The translations under genes were made by a program, and so were the position numbers. Under the pieces are notes generated by a model. It was given only the letters and a program-made list of their open reading frames with translations. It did no database searches and was not told the DNA's origin. Below are positions 53,016-62,281 of a stretch of 64,000 bases of DNA, one piece after another (position 1 is the first letter of the stretch; each line of letters begins with the position of its first letter). Source of the DNA: Vibrio penaeicida (GTDB lineage: Bacteria > Pseudomonadota > Gammaproteobacteria > Enterobacterales > Vibrionaceae); assembly GCF_030689305.1 (NCBI RefSeq), contig NZ_JAUYVM010000023.1, forward strand, positions 1 to 64,000, in the 5' to 3' direction.

Positions 53016-53618
53016 GTGAATAAAACAATTCTACTGAGCGCACTTTCTCTAGCTATCGCTCTTCCAGCACAAGCTCAAGAAGACAAAGCGCCAACGTCAG
53101 TAAAAACAGAAGGCTTTTACGCAGGTTTGGATTTGGGACTTTCGGGAGAATCATCTGCCTCTGGAAAATCCATTTCTAGCGATAATCCATACAACTCTGA
53201 CCTAGATATTGCATCAGGCTTCCACCTTGGTTATGAATTCAAAGCCAACGACAAAATTAATGTTGCTGCTGAGTTAGAATTTTATAACTGGGGCAACTAT
53301 AAAACGTTCTCAGATAGTGCAGCTGAAGCTTATATCACCAGCACAGCACTTAATGTAAAACCAAAATACTACGTCAATGACAACATCTATATCGGTGGTA
53401 CTCTTGGCTACGGTTCATACACTCTTAATCTGGACTTGGTAAACAGCTTTGCAATTAAGACATCAAGTGAAAATGGCTTCATTTACGGTTTAGAAGGTGG
53501 ATACCAGCACCACAATGGCGTTTTAGCTCGTGCTGGCTATAAAAAGACAAGTATTGAAGACGGCGGTATCACGTTAGACCTAAGTTCGTTCTACGTAGGT
53601 ATCGGCTACAAATTCTAA
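53016..53618 (+). CDS. Outer-membrane beta-barrel protein
   Basis: A 200-residue protein with a signal peptide ending PAQAQ and alternating hydrophobic strands consistent with an eight-stranded barrel (e.g. FYAGLDLGLSG, GFHLGYEF, IYIGGTLGYGSYTL), ending in YKF, the C-terminal aromatic signal for outer-membrane assembly. The start is GTG with AGGAA 8 bp upstream. Resembles OmpA-like/OmpX-like small porins; exact role unknown. Confidence 0.82.
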   Translation: MNKTILLSALSLAIALPAQAQEDKAPTSVKTEGFYAGLDLGLSGESSASGKSISSDNPYNSDLDIASGFHLGYEFKANDKINVAAELEFYNWGNYKTFSDSAAEAYITSTALNVKPKYYVNDNIYIGGTLGYGSYTLNLDLVNSFAIKTSSENGFIYGLEGGYQHHNGVLARAGYKKTSIEDGGITLDLSSFYVGIGYKF

Positions 53619-53621
53619 TTT

Positions 53622-53649
53622 AAAAAGAGCGCCGAAAGGCGCTCTTTTT
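53622..53649. terminator. Bidirectional terminator after the barrel gene
   Basis: Perfect stem AAAAAGAGCGCC/GGCGCTCTTTTT with loop GAAA; serves the barrel gene and the convergent lipoprotein gene. Confidence 0.92.
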
Positions 53650-53666
53650 AAAAAATTTTTCGCAGT

Positions 53667-54125
53667 CTAGAACGTGGATATATCCAAAATCACCAAATTG
53701 TTTTGCCAATCAATTAAGTACGCGCCATCAATAAGCGGATCTTTGAAGAAAAAACATGCTTCATGTTTGCTCAATTTGCTTGAGAGCGAGAGTTCGAGGT
53801 CATCCAGCATTTTTGTTAGAATGACGTGTTTGTCATTGGGTAGATCAACTCCTTCAAGTATCGGGCAGTTGTTTAAGTCCGCTGGTAAGCTGTCAAACTT
53901 TATAACAGCGAAAAGCCACCACTGATTTTCTGAGGGAATGAGCCCATCGGGAGACGCTTTTCTTTTCCCTGTAATCCAATTTACCGAGACAGGTTGAAAG
54001 CCATTAAAGTTAATAAGCTTTCCTAACTTAACGGGATCTGTAGAGTCGTCTTTAGGTTCATGATCCGAATTACCCTCACATGCAAGAATTAATATGGAGA
54101 CAAAAAAGATAATCAAGAGCCTCAT
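53667..54125 (-). CDS. Small lipoprotein, candidate immunity protein
   Basis: A 152-residue protein with a lipoprotein signal (MRLLIIFFVSILILAC). The mature part is acidic and has no domain I recognise. It overlaps the upstream 299-residue gene by 4 bp, so both form a translationally coupled pair. In toxin-immunity pairs acting on the envelope, immunity proteins are often membrane-anchored in this way; that role here is inference. Confidence 0.72.
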   Translation of the reverse strand: MRLLIIFFVSILILACEGNSDHEPKDDSTDPVKLGKLINFNGFQPVSVNWITGKRKASPDGLIPSENQWWLFAVIKFDSLPADLNNCPILEGVDLPNDKHVILTKMLDDLELSLSSKLSKHEACFFFKDPLIDGAYLIDWQNNLVILDISTF

Positions 54126-55021
54126 ACTCTATTCCTCAGTCTTCTGTTCTCCTTAGACTGCCTTTCTCTTTCATATCTACCTTTCTCTCTAGAAACTATA
54201 CTTACGTTCTTACTTGAAAAACCTTTCCAAGAAATTGATCTAGTTAAAGTAGCCTTATTAAGGTAAGGATGTGCGAGACGAGTTATTGTCAATGCACCGT
54301 TTTCTGAGTCAGGAATACCCGTTGCAATATCATTAGCTCCAGGATTAAAGTTATACATATCTTCTGCGTTTAAAGTAACAATTGCATAGAACGAAGGATA
54401 GTTGTTTTCATCAACTACGACTTTCACATCCCCATAGAGCCAAATAGAGTGTGCTCCAATGGCTTTCTGCCAGTTTTCCGTTTTAGGGTAGGGAAATATC
54501 TTTTTATCAACGTTGCTACCGCCACACCGGATTTCAGGTCCGCTAACACAAAAGCTTCTGAGACTATTATTCTCCAACCATAAATCTTCTATCCCAAGCT
54601 TTATATGTAGTATCGCATTCTCAAGAGTTTTTCTTCCGCTTTCATCTCCAGAAACATATCTCTCATATGAGAAAGTTCTGGTGCTCCCTTTTCCCTCTAG
54701 AAAATGATTGTATGCAGCTGTCGCATCGGTCAGATCTGGTCTAATGGCTTCTGCAACACTTGTCATCGATTTCCATTTCAAAAGCGTCATTTTATCTTCA
54801 AGCGTGGGAGCTCTTTTCGGGAAGACTAGGTGCCCCTTATCATGTTGAATGTTAGGTCTTTTTCTTTTGTGCAAAGTGTAAGAGAATTTGGTATTAAAAT
54901 ATGTGCTCGGTAAATTTTTTTGATTTGGTATATCAGATGGAGATACACCCAATCGGTTTTTCTCTATTGCAACCGGATCAGTTTTAGGGTTTCCATAATA
55001 ATTTCTGTTATATGATGTCAT
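54122..55021 (-). CDS. Unknown protein, candidate secreted toxin
   Basis: A 299-residue protein with no signal peptide or membrane helix. The C-terminal region (about 190-270) contains AIGAHSIWLYGDV followed by DMYNFNPGANDIATGIPD, a compact motif with Asp221, Tyr223 and Asn226 that looks like the enzymatic end of a bacteriocin or polymorphic toxin; a loose likeness to the D-x-Y-D motif of colicin M is noted but unproven. The N-terminus is basic and the tail very basic. It precedes a coupled lipoprotein gene, and the pair is AT-rich compared with neighbours. Confidence 0.65.
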   Translation of the reverse strand: MTSYNRNYYGNPKTDPVAIEKNRLGVSPSDIPNQKNLPSTYFNTKFSYTLHKRKRPNIQHDKGHLVFPKRAPTLEDKMTLLKWKSMTSVAEAIRPDLTDATAAYNHFLEGKGSTRTFSYERYVSGDESGRKTLENAILHIKLGIEDLWLENNSLRSFCVSGPEIRCGGSNVDKKIFPYPKTENWQKAIGAHSIWLYGDVKVVVDENNYPSFYAIVTLNAEDMYNFNPGANDIATGIPDSENGALTITRLAHPYLNKATLTRSISWKGFSSKNVSIVSREKGRYERERQSKENRRLRNRV

Positions 55022-55154
55022 CTCAAATCACCAAGTAATTCCAATTGAGCAAAACATTACTGCTAGTCACTATGAGTTATCAACATAACTAGGGACTAAA
55101 TAGAATCACGTCATTTTAATTTGTAATTTTCAATACAAACAATTACATGCAAAC

Positions 55155-58100
55155 CTATACCACCCGATTCAACACCGCTCTTAATTTCAATGGTTTCACC
55201 GGTTTGGCGATAAAGCTGAATCCATTGGATTGAATGGCGTCCAACATGTCGTCGGTCCGATCGGCACTGATGATTACCCCTTCAAAGCTGTCACCTAATC
55301 TGAGTCGGCATTGCTGCAAAACTTCTAATCCCGTTCTGCCATGATCTAAGCGATAGTCGGAGAAAATCACTTCCGGTGCCCAATCGTTTTCGAGCGCTTT
55401 TAAGCTTTGTACCAAATCTTCTGCCACTTTCACGTCGCAACCCCAACGCTCCAATAGCCCTTGCATTCCGACTAAGATGTCCGCTTCGTTATCAACACAA
55501 AGAACCTTCATTCCAACCACATCACTGGTATTGGCTGGCGCTGATATCGCTGCTTGAGGTTCAATTTGAGCACTTCGGTTTAATGCCACCGAAAAGACAG
55601 TGCCTTGCCCATGCCAAGAACGTAGAGAAATCTCGTGCCCAAGCACGCGAGCAATGCCTTTTGCTATCGCAAGCCCTAACCCCAAGCCTTGATCGCTGTG
55701 CCCTACCTCTACGCGCGTAAACTCTTCAAAAATAGCGGCTTGTTTGTCTTCAGGAATGCCAACACCATTGTCCCAAACCTCGATTCGAACTTGATTACCC
55801 ACTCGGCGAGCCCCCAGCAGCACCTTGCCCTTCGGGTTATACCGAAAAGCGTTGGTGAGGAAGTTTTGCAGTACTCGGCGCAATAATTTGGGATCAGATT
55901 CCGCCAGTAGATTGGAAGGCACCATTTTGAAATTAATACCTTGCTGTTTGGCTAACGCACTGAACTCGGCATCCAAATTATCGAGTACGTCGTTTAAGGA
56001 AAACGCATGTACATTGGTTTCTAGTTTTCCCGATTCCAATCGAGAAATATCCAGCAAATCACCAATCAGTTCTTCCGCTGCACCAAGCGCACTCTCAATG
56101 TGGTGAGAGAACTTTTTCGTGTCATCATCTTTGGCGGTTTCAGAAAGAGATGAAGCAAAAAGCCGCGCCGCATTCAACGGCTGCATCAAATCATGGCTGA
56201 CCGCAGCTAAGAATCGGCTCTTGGAATGCGATTCTGATTCGGCACTTTGAGTGGCGGAGACCAAGCGCTTATTCAACCGTTCTAGCTCGATGGTTCGCTC
56301 ATGTACCCGTGATTCCAGATTTTCGTTGGCTTCTTTCAACGCTTTTTCGGCTTCATGGAACACGGTGATATCCGTGAAACTCATAACAAAGCCACCGCCT
56401 GGCATTGGGTTGCCTTGAACCTCTATAAAGCGACCGTCTGGCCGAATTCGAGAAGAGGTGTGCTTGGTTCCGCGTACGAGGTGCTCGACGCGTCGTTTTA
56501 CATGATCTTCTGGGTCACCGGGACCACATAGCCCTTGTTGAGCATTGTGACGAATCACATCGGCAATGGGGCGACCGACCTGAATAAGCCCCGTAGGAAA
56601 ATCGAACAGCTCTAAATATCGCTGATTCCACGCTACCAGCCTAAGCTGCTTATCCACCACGGTAATGCCTTGGCTAATATGTTCAATCGCGCCTTGAAGT
56701 AACCCTCGGCTAAAGTCATACAACTCAGAGGCTTCATCGACGATGGTGGCAACTTCTTCTAACTGCATATTTCTGCCTTGAAGCGCAGAAGTAAGGACTA
56801 ACTTAGCGGAAGAGGCACCAAACACACCAGCGAGTACCCGCTCAGTGTGGCGAATGAGGGCTGACGAAGCTTGTTGGTTGGGTAGCATGTCGCCACCCTG
56901 CTGATTCCAGAAATTTCGAAATGCAGCACGGGCGCGGCTTCGCCCAACAAATCGAGACGCCAGCATCTCTAACTCTGCCACGGTCACTCGGCTTTGATAC
57001 AAGCTGACATTTTCGCTTTCCGGCAACGGTGTTCCGACAAACGCTGCCGACTGTAAGCGCTCACTCAGGCTAGAGCGGGTAAATAGAGATACTGCGATAT
57101 AGAAGAAAGTGTTCAGCAACACACTCAGAAACATACCCCAGTCCGACATAGACAGTGATAGGTTCGACAACACATCTGGGGGGGTAACGATCCACAGTAA
57201 AAAATTACTGTCGGCACTGCCAGCCAGCATCTCTGTCTGACTCATTAAGGTAATAAGCCACACGGTAAAACCAGCAAATAACCCGACATATACCCCTTTT
57301 CGATTGCCTTCTCGCCAATACATACCACCGATTAATGACGGCGCAAATTGCGCTATAGCGGCAAACGAAAGTAAACCAATCACCGACAGCGAACTGATGC
57401 TGCCTAGTACCTGGTAAAATGCCCACGCTCCTGCTAATAGCAAGAGAATTAGCCCTCGGCGGATATTCAATAACATGCCAGAAAAGTGGGTATGGGTTCG
57501 CTCGGAAAGCTTCATTCGTCTTAGAATGAGTGGCAAAACTAAATCATTTGAGACCATGATGGCTAATGCGATCGTCGACACGATAACCATACCCGACGCG
57601 GCAGACGTCCCGCCCAAGAAAGCCAGTAACGCTATGTTTTCTGCACCCATAGAAAGAGGCAAACTGATCACGTAAGAATCGGGGGATACACCTGTTAATA
57701 ACCCTTGTCCTGCCCATGCAATTGGCAAGACAAACAGCCCCATCAATACTAAGTAAACCGGAAACAGCCACCGCGCGGTGTAGAGATCTTTCGCTTTTTC
57801 GTTTTCTACCACCATCGTATGAAACTGTCGTGGCAAACAAATAATGGCAGCCATGGTTAGTATGGTGTGAATCACGAGCGTTGGAACATTCGGTGATTCG
57901 TAGGTTTCGCTGGCAATCGCCATTAAGTCGAGCTCGGGCGTATGCAAAGCAACATAAGCAATAAAGCAGCCCACAGTTAGAAAAGCCACCAGCTTAACAA
58001 TGGACTCAAACGCGACAGCCATCATCATGCCACGGTGGTGCTCGGTATTGTCGATGTGCCTTGTTCCAAAAAGCATGGTGAACATAGCCAACGCTAACAC

Positions 58101-58586
58101 CACAAACCAAGAAATATTGGCGTCTTGATAGCCCAAATCATCGGTTAAATTTGGTGCTACCAGCTCTAGCCCCATGGTAATACCGCGGAGCTGAAGGGCT
58201 ATGTAAGGCAAAATCCCCACCACAGCTATGATGGTAATAGTAACCGCCAAGCCTTGTGATTTTCCGTATCGAGCAGCGATAAAATCGGCAATAGACGTAA
58301 TGTGTTCGCGTTTAGCGATAAGAATCAACCGTGCGAGCAAGCGCCAGCCAATGGTGAAAACGAGAATCGGAGCGACATAGATGGGAATGAAAGACCAAGG
58401 GTTACTACTCGCCTGCCCTACCGTTCCGTAGAAAGTCCATGAGGTACAGTACACCGCAATAGACAAACTGTAGATCCAAGGACGCCAGCGTGACAGCCAT
58501 TTCACACGGCGATCGCCATACCAAGCAATAAAAAACAACAGACCGAGATAGGTCAATGAAACGGGGATGACAATCCAACCTTGCAT
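55155..58586 (-). CDS. crbS: Symporter-linked hybrid histidine kinase CrbS
   Basis: A 1143-residue protein with an N-terminal sodium/solute symporter domain of about 13 helices (residues 1-500), a PAS domain (about 640-750), coiled coil, H-box (FLAAVSHDLMQPLNAARL), N- and G-boxes (GVGIPEDKQA, GLGLGLAIA) and a C-terminal receiver (VIFSDYRLDHG). This architecture defines CrbS, which with CrbR turns on acetate use. The ATG at 58586 follows GGAAAG by 6 bp. A MITE ends about 25 bp upstream. Confidence 0.92.
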   Translation of the reverse strand: MQGWIVIPVSLTYLGLLFFIAWYGDRRVKWLSRWRPWIYSLSIAVYCTSWTFYGTVGQASSNPWSFIPIYVAPILVFTIGWRLLARLILIAKREHITSIADFIAARYGKSQGLAVTITIIAVVGILPYIALQLRGITMGLELVAPNLTDDLGYQDANISWFVVLALAMFTMLFGTRHIDNTEHHRGMMMAVAFESIVKLVAFLTVGCFIAYVALHTPELDLMAIASETYESPNVPTLVIHTILTMAAIICLPRQFHTMVVENEKAKDLYTARWLFPVYLVLMGLFVLPIAWAGQGLLTGVSPDSYVISLPLSMGAENIALLAFLGGTSAASGMVIVSTIALAIMVSNDLVLPLILRRMKLSERTHTHFSGMLLNIRRGLILLLLAGAWAFYQVLGSISSLSVIGLLSFAAIAQFAPSLIGGMYWREGNRKGVYVGLFAGFTVWLITLMSQTEMLAGSADSNFLLWIVTPPDVLSNLSLSMSDWGMFLSVLLNTFFYIAVSLFTRSSLSERLQSAAFVGTPLPESENVSLYQSRVTVAELEMLASRFVGRSRARAAFRNFWNQQGGDMLPNQQASSALIRHTERVLAGVFGASSAKLVLTSALQGRNMQLEEVATIVDEASELYDFSRGLLQGAIEHISQGITVVDKQLRLVAWNQRYLELFDFPTGLIQVGRPIADVIRHNAQQGLCGPGDPEDHVKRRVEHLVRGTKHTSSRIRPDGRFIEVQGNPMPGGGFVMSFTDITVFHEAEKALKEANENLESRVHERTIELERLNKRLVSATQSAESESHSKSRFLAAVSHDLMQPLNAARLFASSLSETAKDDDTKKFSHHIESALGAAEELIGDLLDISRLESGKLETNVHAFSLNDVLDNLDAEFSALAKQQGINFKMVPSNLLAESDPKLLRRVLQNFLTNAFRYNPKGKVLLGARRVGNQVRIEVWDNGVGIPEDKQAAIFEEFTRVEVGHSDQGLGLGLAIAKGIARVLGHEISLRSWHGQGTVFSVALNRSAQIEPQAAISAPANTSDVVGMKVLCVDNEADILVGMQGLLERWGCDVKVAEDLVQSLKALENDWAPEVIFSDYRLDHGRTGLEVLQQCRLRLGDSFEGVIISADRTDDMLDAIQSNGFSFIAKPVKPLKLRAVLNRVV

Positions 58587-58609
58587 CAATAACTTTCCTT
58601 GTAACGCAA

Positions 58610-58899
58610 AAAACCAGAGCTATATTCAATCTGCCTCAATATGGTTAATTCAGCGAGAATTACTTGGCTTTCAGACAAGGCATCGATTTGAAGATCTAGT
58701 GGTTCTAAATCGAAGATCGATAACGCAGTATGAAAGCCAAGTAAACTCGCCTACTGGAGCCTATCTTCTGTCCTATTTCATCGTCAAGAAGCTAGAAAAT
58801 AGCGCTCGTTCCACCGCGTATGTGGCGACTAAAACTGAAACAGAAGATAGAGCTCTGAAACAAGCATCTTGAGGTGGCTTGAATATGTGCTCTGGTTTT
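58610..58899. mobile_element. MITE (copy 2) immediately upstream of crbS
   Basis: A non-coding element of about 290 bp bounded by inverted repeats: outer AAAACCAGAGC (58610-58620) with GCTCTGGTTTT (58889-58899), then ATATTCAA...CCTCAATATG (58622-58643) with its partner at 58864-58886. Read on the minus strand it carries the internal motifs of copy 1 in the same order (GAGCTCTATC, TTGACGATGAAA, AGATAGGCTCC, CTGCGTTATCGAT, GATTTAGAAC). It fills most of the 364-bp gap between crbS and the MFS gene, so any crbS promoter must lie in or beyond it. Confidence 0.78.
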
Positions 58900-58950
58900 C
58901 ATTTAACGTTGTCTCATTTTTAATCTCAAACGGTTCGCTTTGAAATTGTG

Positions 58951-60099
58951 CTACCGCACTGATTTCTTCGAATCTACTCGGATAAAAATGGCAATGACAC
59001 CCATCGCGGCCATCATCCAGAACACATTCGCGCCCCACTTCTCATATCCCCAACCACTGAGTGTTGTCATTAATGCTATGAATGCGCCGAGTGGAATCGC
59101 ATTGTACAGTGCTTGCAAAGGCACCATTTTGTTTTGGCTCTGCTTTTGAATGAATTGAATAGCAGCAATATGTGCCATAGCAAACGTCACCCCATGGAGA
59201 AGTTGAACCATGATTAGTGCCCATATATCCGTAGTGGATGCTGTTAGCCCCCATCGTACAAATACGCCAACAGACGCCACAACAAATAACAGTCGAAGCG
59301 ACCACCCCATGAACATGCGTTTACTGAACGCAAATACGGAAATTTCAGCAATTACCCCTAAACTCCACAGATAACCAATGATATCTGCAGAAATCCCCGA
59401 GGACTTCCAATGAAGCGAACTAAAGGCATAGTAAGCGGCGTGGCTACCTTGAATTAGCGAGGCTAAAACCAGAAAGCGAACCACGGACGAGTCTTTCAAA
59501 ATTGCCGTCAGTTTTGGCCTTTCCTTGCTTTCTTCCGTTTCCGAAACAGGCATAACATTAGGGTTACGCATCACTAGTAGCATCGAAGCCGCAAGCCCTG
59601 CCAATGCGGTATAAATAATGGCGCTCGCTCCGTATATCGCCACTAAATAGCCCACTACTGTCGAACCCGCAACAAAAGCGATGGAACCCCAAAGCCTTGT
59701 TCTTCCATAATCCAGTAACTTAAGGCGGGAGTAATAGTTCGCCATTGCATCGGTTAATGGAACCACTGGACCACAAGAGAGGTTAAATAGAATGGTTGCC
59801 CCAGCCAGAAGCCAAAAGTCGCCCCCAACAAATAAGTGCGCAACAATGGCGAGCATCGATGCCAAAGTGAGCCAACGAAGGGCTGGGATTAGGTGTTCAA
59901 CCTTGTGCAGACGTGGGGTAATCACCAAATTGGCAAAGCACCGAGAAGCCAGCCCAAGTCCGATCAGCACACCAATGTCAGACGCTGAAATATCTTGTGA
60001 AGCAAACCAAATTGCCCAAAAAGGCAGATGGACGCCATAAGAGAAAAAGAAGCCGACAAAATACTGAGCTATCCAGCCATATGGGGTACTGCGGAGCAT
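58951..60099 (-). CDS. MFS transporter, HcaT/LacY-like
   Basis: A 382-residue permease with 12 helices in two halves. The opening WIAQYFVGFFFSYGVHLPFW and the DYGRTRLWGSIAF loop are typical of the 3-phenylpropionate/nucleoside:H+ group (MFS_1-like). Substrate unknown. AGGTG precedes the ATG. It lies upstream of crbS on the same strand but with a MITE between, so co-transcription is uncertain. Confidence 0.85.
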   Translation of the reverse strand: MLRSTPYGWIAQYFVGFFFSYGVHLPFWAIWFASQDISASDIGVLIGLGLASRCFANLVITPRLHKVEHLIPALRWLTLASMLAIVAHLFVGGDFWLLAGATILFNLSCGPVVPLTDAMANYYSRLKLLDYGRTRLWGSIAFVAGSTVVGYLVAIYGASAIIYTALAGLAASMLLVMRNPNVMPVSETEESKERPKLTAILKDSSVVRFLVLASLIQGSHAAYYAFSSLHWKSSGISADIIGYLWSLGVIAEISVFAFSKRMFMGWSLRLLFVVASVGVFVRWGLTASTTDIWALIMVQLLHGVTFAMAHIAAIQFIQKQSQNKMVPLQALYNAIPLGAFIALMTTLSGWGYEKWGANVFWMMAAMGVIAIFIRVDSKKSVR

Positions 60100-60416
60100 T
60101 AAACACCTAATTGAATAAGGAACGGGGCGACATTATCCCAACTTCGCATCAAACTAAAAGAGAAAAAATTAAGAGATTTTTCTTCCCTGTTTAACGGACC
60201 ATTCCTAACAAAAATCAAGCGCTTTATTATCAAACACCTACCATTTTTACCACCCAGATAGACGCCCTTAAAAATCACCGATTTGGCACTCATTTGGGTA
60301 GCTATTTCCACCGATACAACTAAGTTCTCTGCACCCATTAGACCAAAGTCGTCTGGAGCTTATCTCACTTTTTACCAACACTATTGATAATGTCATTGTG
60401 TTAGAGCTGTTCAGCT
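60100..60416. other. Gene-free divergent region of 317 bp
   Basis: Lies between the divergent MFS gene and the CBS-domain gene. It must hold both promoters, but I see no clear operator, hairpin or small gene in it. A minus-strand open frame (60099-60338) has no conserved features. Confidence 0.4.
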
Positions 60417-62243
60417 ATGCCTGATAAATTCAATATGAACGCCGCTCCTTTTGATCGGCTTTCAACGCACGAACAAGAACGACTAAGAGCGTCCTTAGAT
60501 GTTGCGTATTACCGCGAAAATGAAACCATACTTAAGCCGGGTCAAGCGGGGACGGCGTTACACATTCTGATAAAAGGTGGAGTAGAAGAACGCTCAGGGG
60601 ACGATCAAGAAATCTTCGCACATTATGCTAACGATGATTTGTTTGATGTGCGCGCCCAGCTAGAAGGAACCGTTAAGCACAAGTACATCGCCTTAGAAGA
60701 CACCTTAAGTTATTTGCTCCCAAGTGAAGTCTTTATCGAGCTATACCAAACCAACCCGAAGTTTTCTGCCTATTTCGATTCCAACCTGTCTAAACGGCAA
60801 GAACTGGTCGAAGCGGCACAAAAGCAGCAAAACCTTGGGGAGTTCATTCTAACGAAAGTCGATGACAGCATTTATCATCCCGTACTGATTCTTGATAGCG
60901 ATGAGCCACTCAATGCCGTAACGAAACTCATGAAAGAGCGCTCAATCGACAGTGCGTTAGTGCGATTGGAAAAGCACGATCCGAGGCTGGTCGAATCTTC
61001 AACCCCTTACCCATTTGGTATTATTACGCGAACCAACATGCTGCATGCCGTCATGTTAGATGACCACCCTCTGGATACGCCTGTAGGCACCATTGCAACC
61101 TTTCCTGTGTATTACATCGAAGATGGCGACTTCCTGTTTAACGCCATGATCACCATGACTCGTCAACGAATGAAGCGTGTGATGGTTTGCAATGGCAGTG
61201 AGCCCATTGGCATGTTAGACATGACACAAATACTGTCTAGCTTCTCGACACACTCACACGTTTTATCTCTCAGTATTGCCCGTGCTCAATCCATTGAAGA
61301 GCTCGCCCTTGCAGCCAATAGGCAGCGACATTTGGTTGAAAGCCTAATCAATAACGGCATTCGAACTCGCTTCATCATGGAGCTTATTTCTGCAGTCAAC
61401 GAACAAATCATTGAAAAAGCCTTCCACCTTATCGTTCCCTCCCCCATGCACGAGAAATGCTGCCTGATCGTATTGGGCTCAGAAGGACGAGGGGAACAGG
61501 TACTCAAAACCGACCAAGACAATGCGCTGATATTACAAGATGGTGTTGAATGGGCAGAATGCCAAGAAGTCATGGAGCGATTTACTCATACTCTGCAGCA
61601 ACTCGGCTACCCTCTTTGCCCCGGCAAAGTCATGGTGAATAACCCCGATTGGGTTCATAGTCAAAGTGATTGGCAACGCACTGTGACTCGATGGATCACA
61701 AAGGGGACAGCAGAGAACGTAATGAAACTTGCCATCCTTACCGATGCCCACGCTGTGGCGGGAAACCACGGGTTACTTACCCCCGTTGCACAGCATATCT
61801 CCGACAGCATGAAGAACAACATGCTAGTGCTGCTCGACTTTACGCGCCCTGCTCTCCAATTTTCTTTGCCCCTAACTCTGTTTGGCAACGTAAAAAAAAG
61901 CAAAGATGGGCTCGATATAAAAAGAGGTGGTATTTTCCCCATTGTGCACGGTATTCGAGCGCTTTCGTTGGAATACGCTTTAAGTGAAAAGAACACCTTT
62001 GACCGCATAGAAGCACTACAGAGCAAACGAATTCTTGAGCCCGACACCGCAGACAATCTGACGGAAGCGCTCAAATTGTTCTTTAAATTACGTTTAGCAC
62101 AGCAGTTATCAGAGCACCACAGCGGTAACAATATAGAACTCAAATTGCTGGACCGCTCTGAAAGAGATCTTCTCAGGCACAGCCTGCATGTAGTGAAAAA
62201 GTTCAAGCAATGGCTAGGCTATCATTATCAAATCCGTGACTAA
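60417..62243 (+). CDS. cNMP-binding/CBS/nucleotidyltransferase-like protein (DUF294 family)
   Basis: A 608-residue soluble protein with four parts: cyclic-nucleotide-binding-like fold (about 10-120), two CBS domains (about 155-275), a nucleotidyltransferase-like DUF294 domain with GSEGRGEQVLKTDQDNALIL, in which the Gly-Ser and Asp pair resemble a transferase active site, and a helical DUF294 C-terminal domain. Usually encoded with a DEDD exonuclease near acs in Vibrio and Pseudomonas. Possibly an energy-state-responsive regulator of acetate metabolism; target unknown. Confidence 0.88.
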   Translation: MPDKFNMNAAPFDRLSTHEQERLRASLDVAYYRENETILKPGQAGTALHILIKGGVEERSGDDQEIFAHYANDDLFDVRAQLEGTVKHKYIALEDTLSYLLPSEVFIELYQTNPKFSAYFDSNLSKRQELVEAAQKQQNLGEFILTKVDDSIYHPVLILDSDEPLNAVTKLMKERSIDSALVRLEKHDPRLVESSTPYPFGIITRTNMLHAVMLDDHPLDTPVGTIATFPVYYIEDGDFLFNAMITMTRQRMKRVMVCNGSEPIGMLDMTQILSSFSTHSHVLSLSIARAQSIEELALAANRQRHLVESLINNGIRTRFIMELISAVNEQIIEKAFHLIVPSPMHEKCCLIVLGSEGRGEQVLKTDQDNALILQDGVEWAECQEVMERFTHTLQQLGYPLCPGKVMVNNPDWVHSQSDWQRTVTRWITKGTAENVMKLAILTDAHAVAGNHGLLTPVAQHISDSMKNNMLVLLDFTRPALQFSLPLTLFGNVKKSKDGLDIKRGGIFPIVHGIRALSLEYALSEKNTFDRIEALQSKRILEPDTADNLTEALKLFFKLRLAQQLSEHHSGNNIELKLLDRSERDLLRHSLHVVKKFKQWLGYHYQIRD

Positions 62244-62250
62244 GAGAAAA

Positions 62251-62274
62251 ACAAAAACAAAGACAAAGACAAAG
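62251..62274 (+). repeat. Short tandem repeat (ACAAAG)n before the exonuclease gene
   Basis: Four hexamer units (ACAAAA then three ACAAAG) lie directly upstream of the ribosome-binding site GAGGT, 8 bp before the start codon. Unit number changes would alter the leader, not the reading frame. Confidence 0.7.
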
Positions 62275-62281
62275 AGGTCAT

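Noticed and set aside
58567..58872. Plus-strand 101-codon frame upstream of crbS
   Set aside because: It overlaps the crbS start and the MITE and is explained by the repeat sequence.
60099..60338. Minus-strand 79-codon frame before the MFS gene
   Set aside because: No family pattern or signal; it lies in the divergent promoter region.
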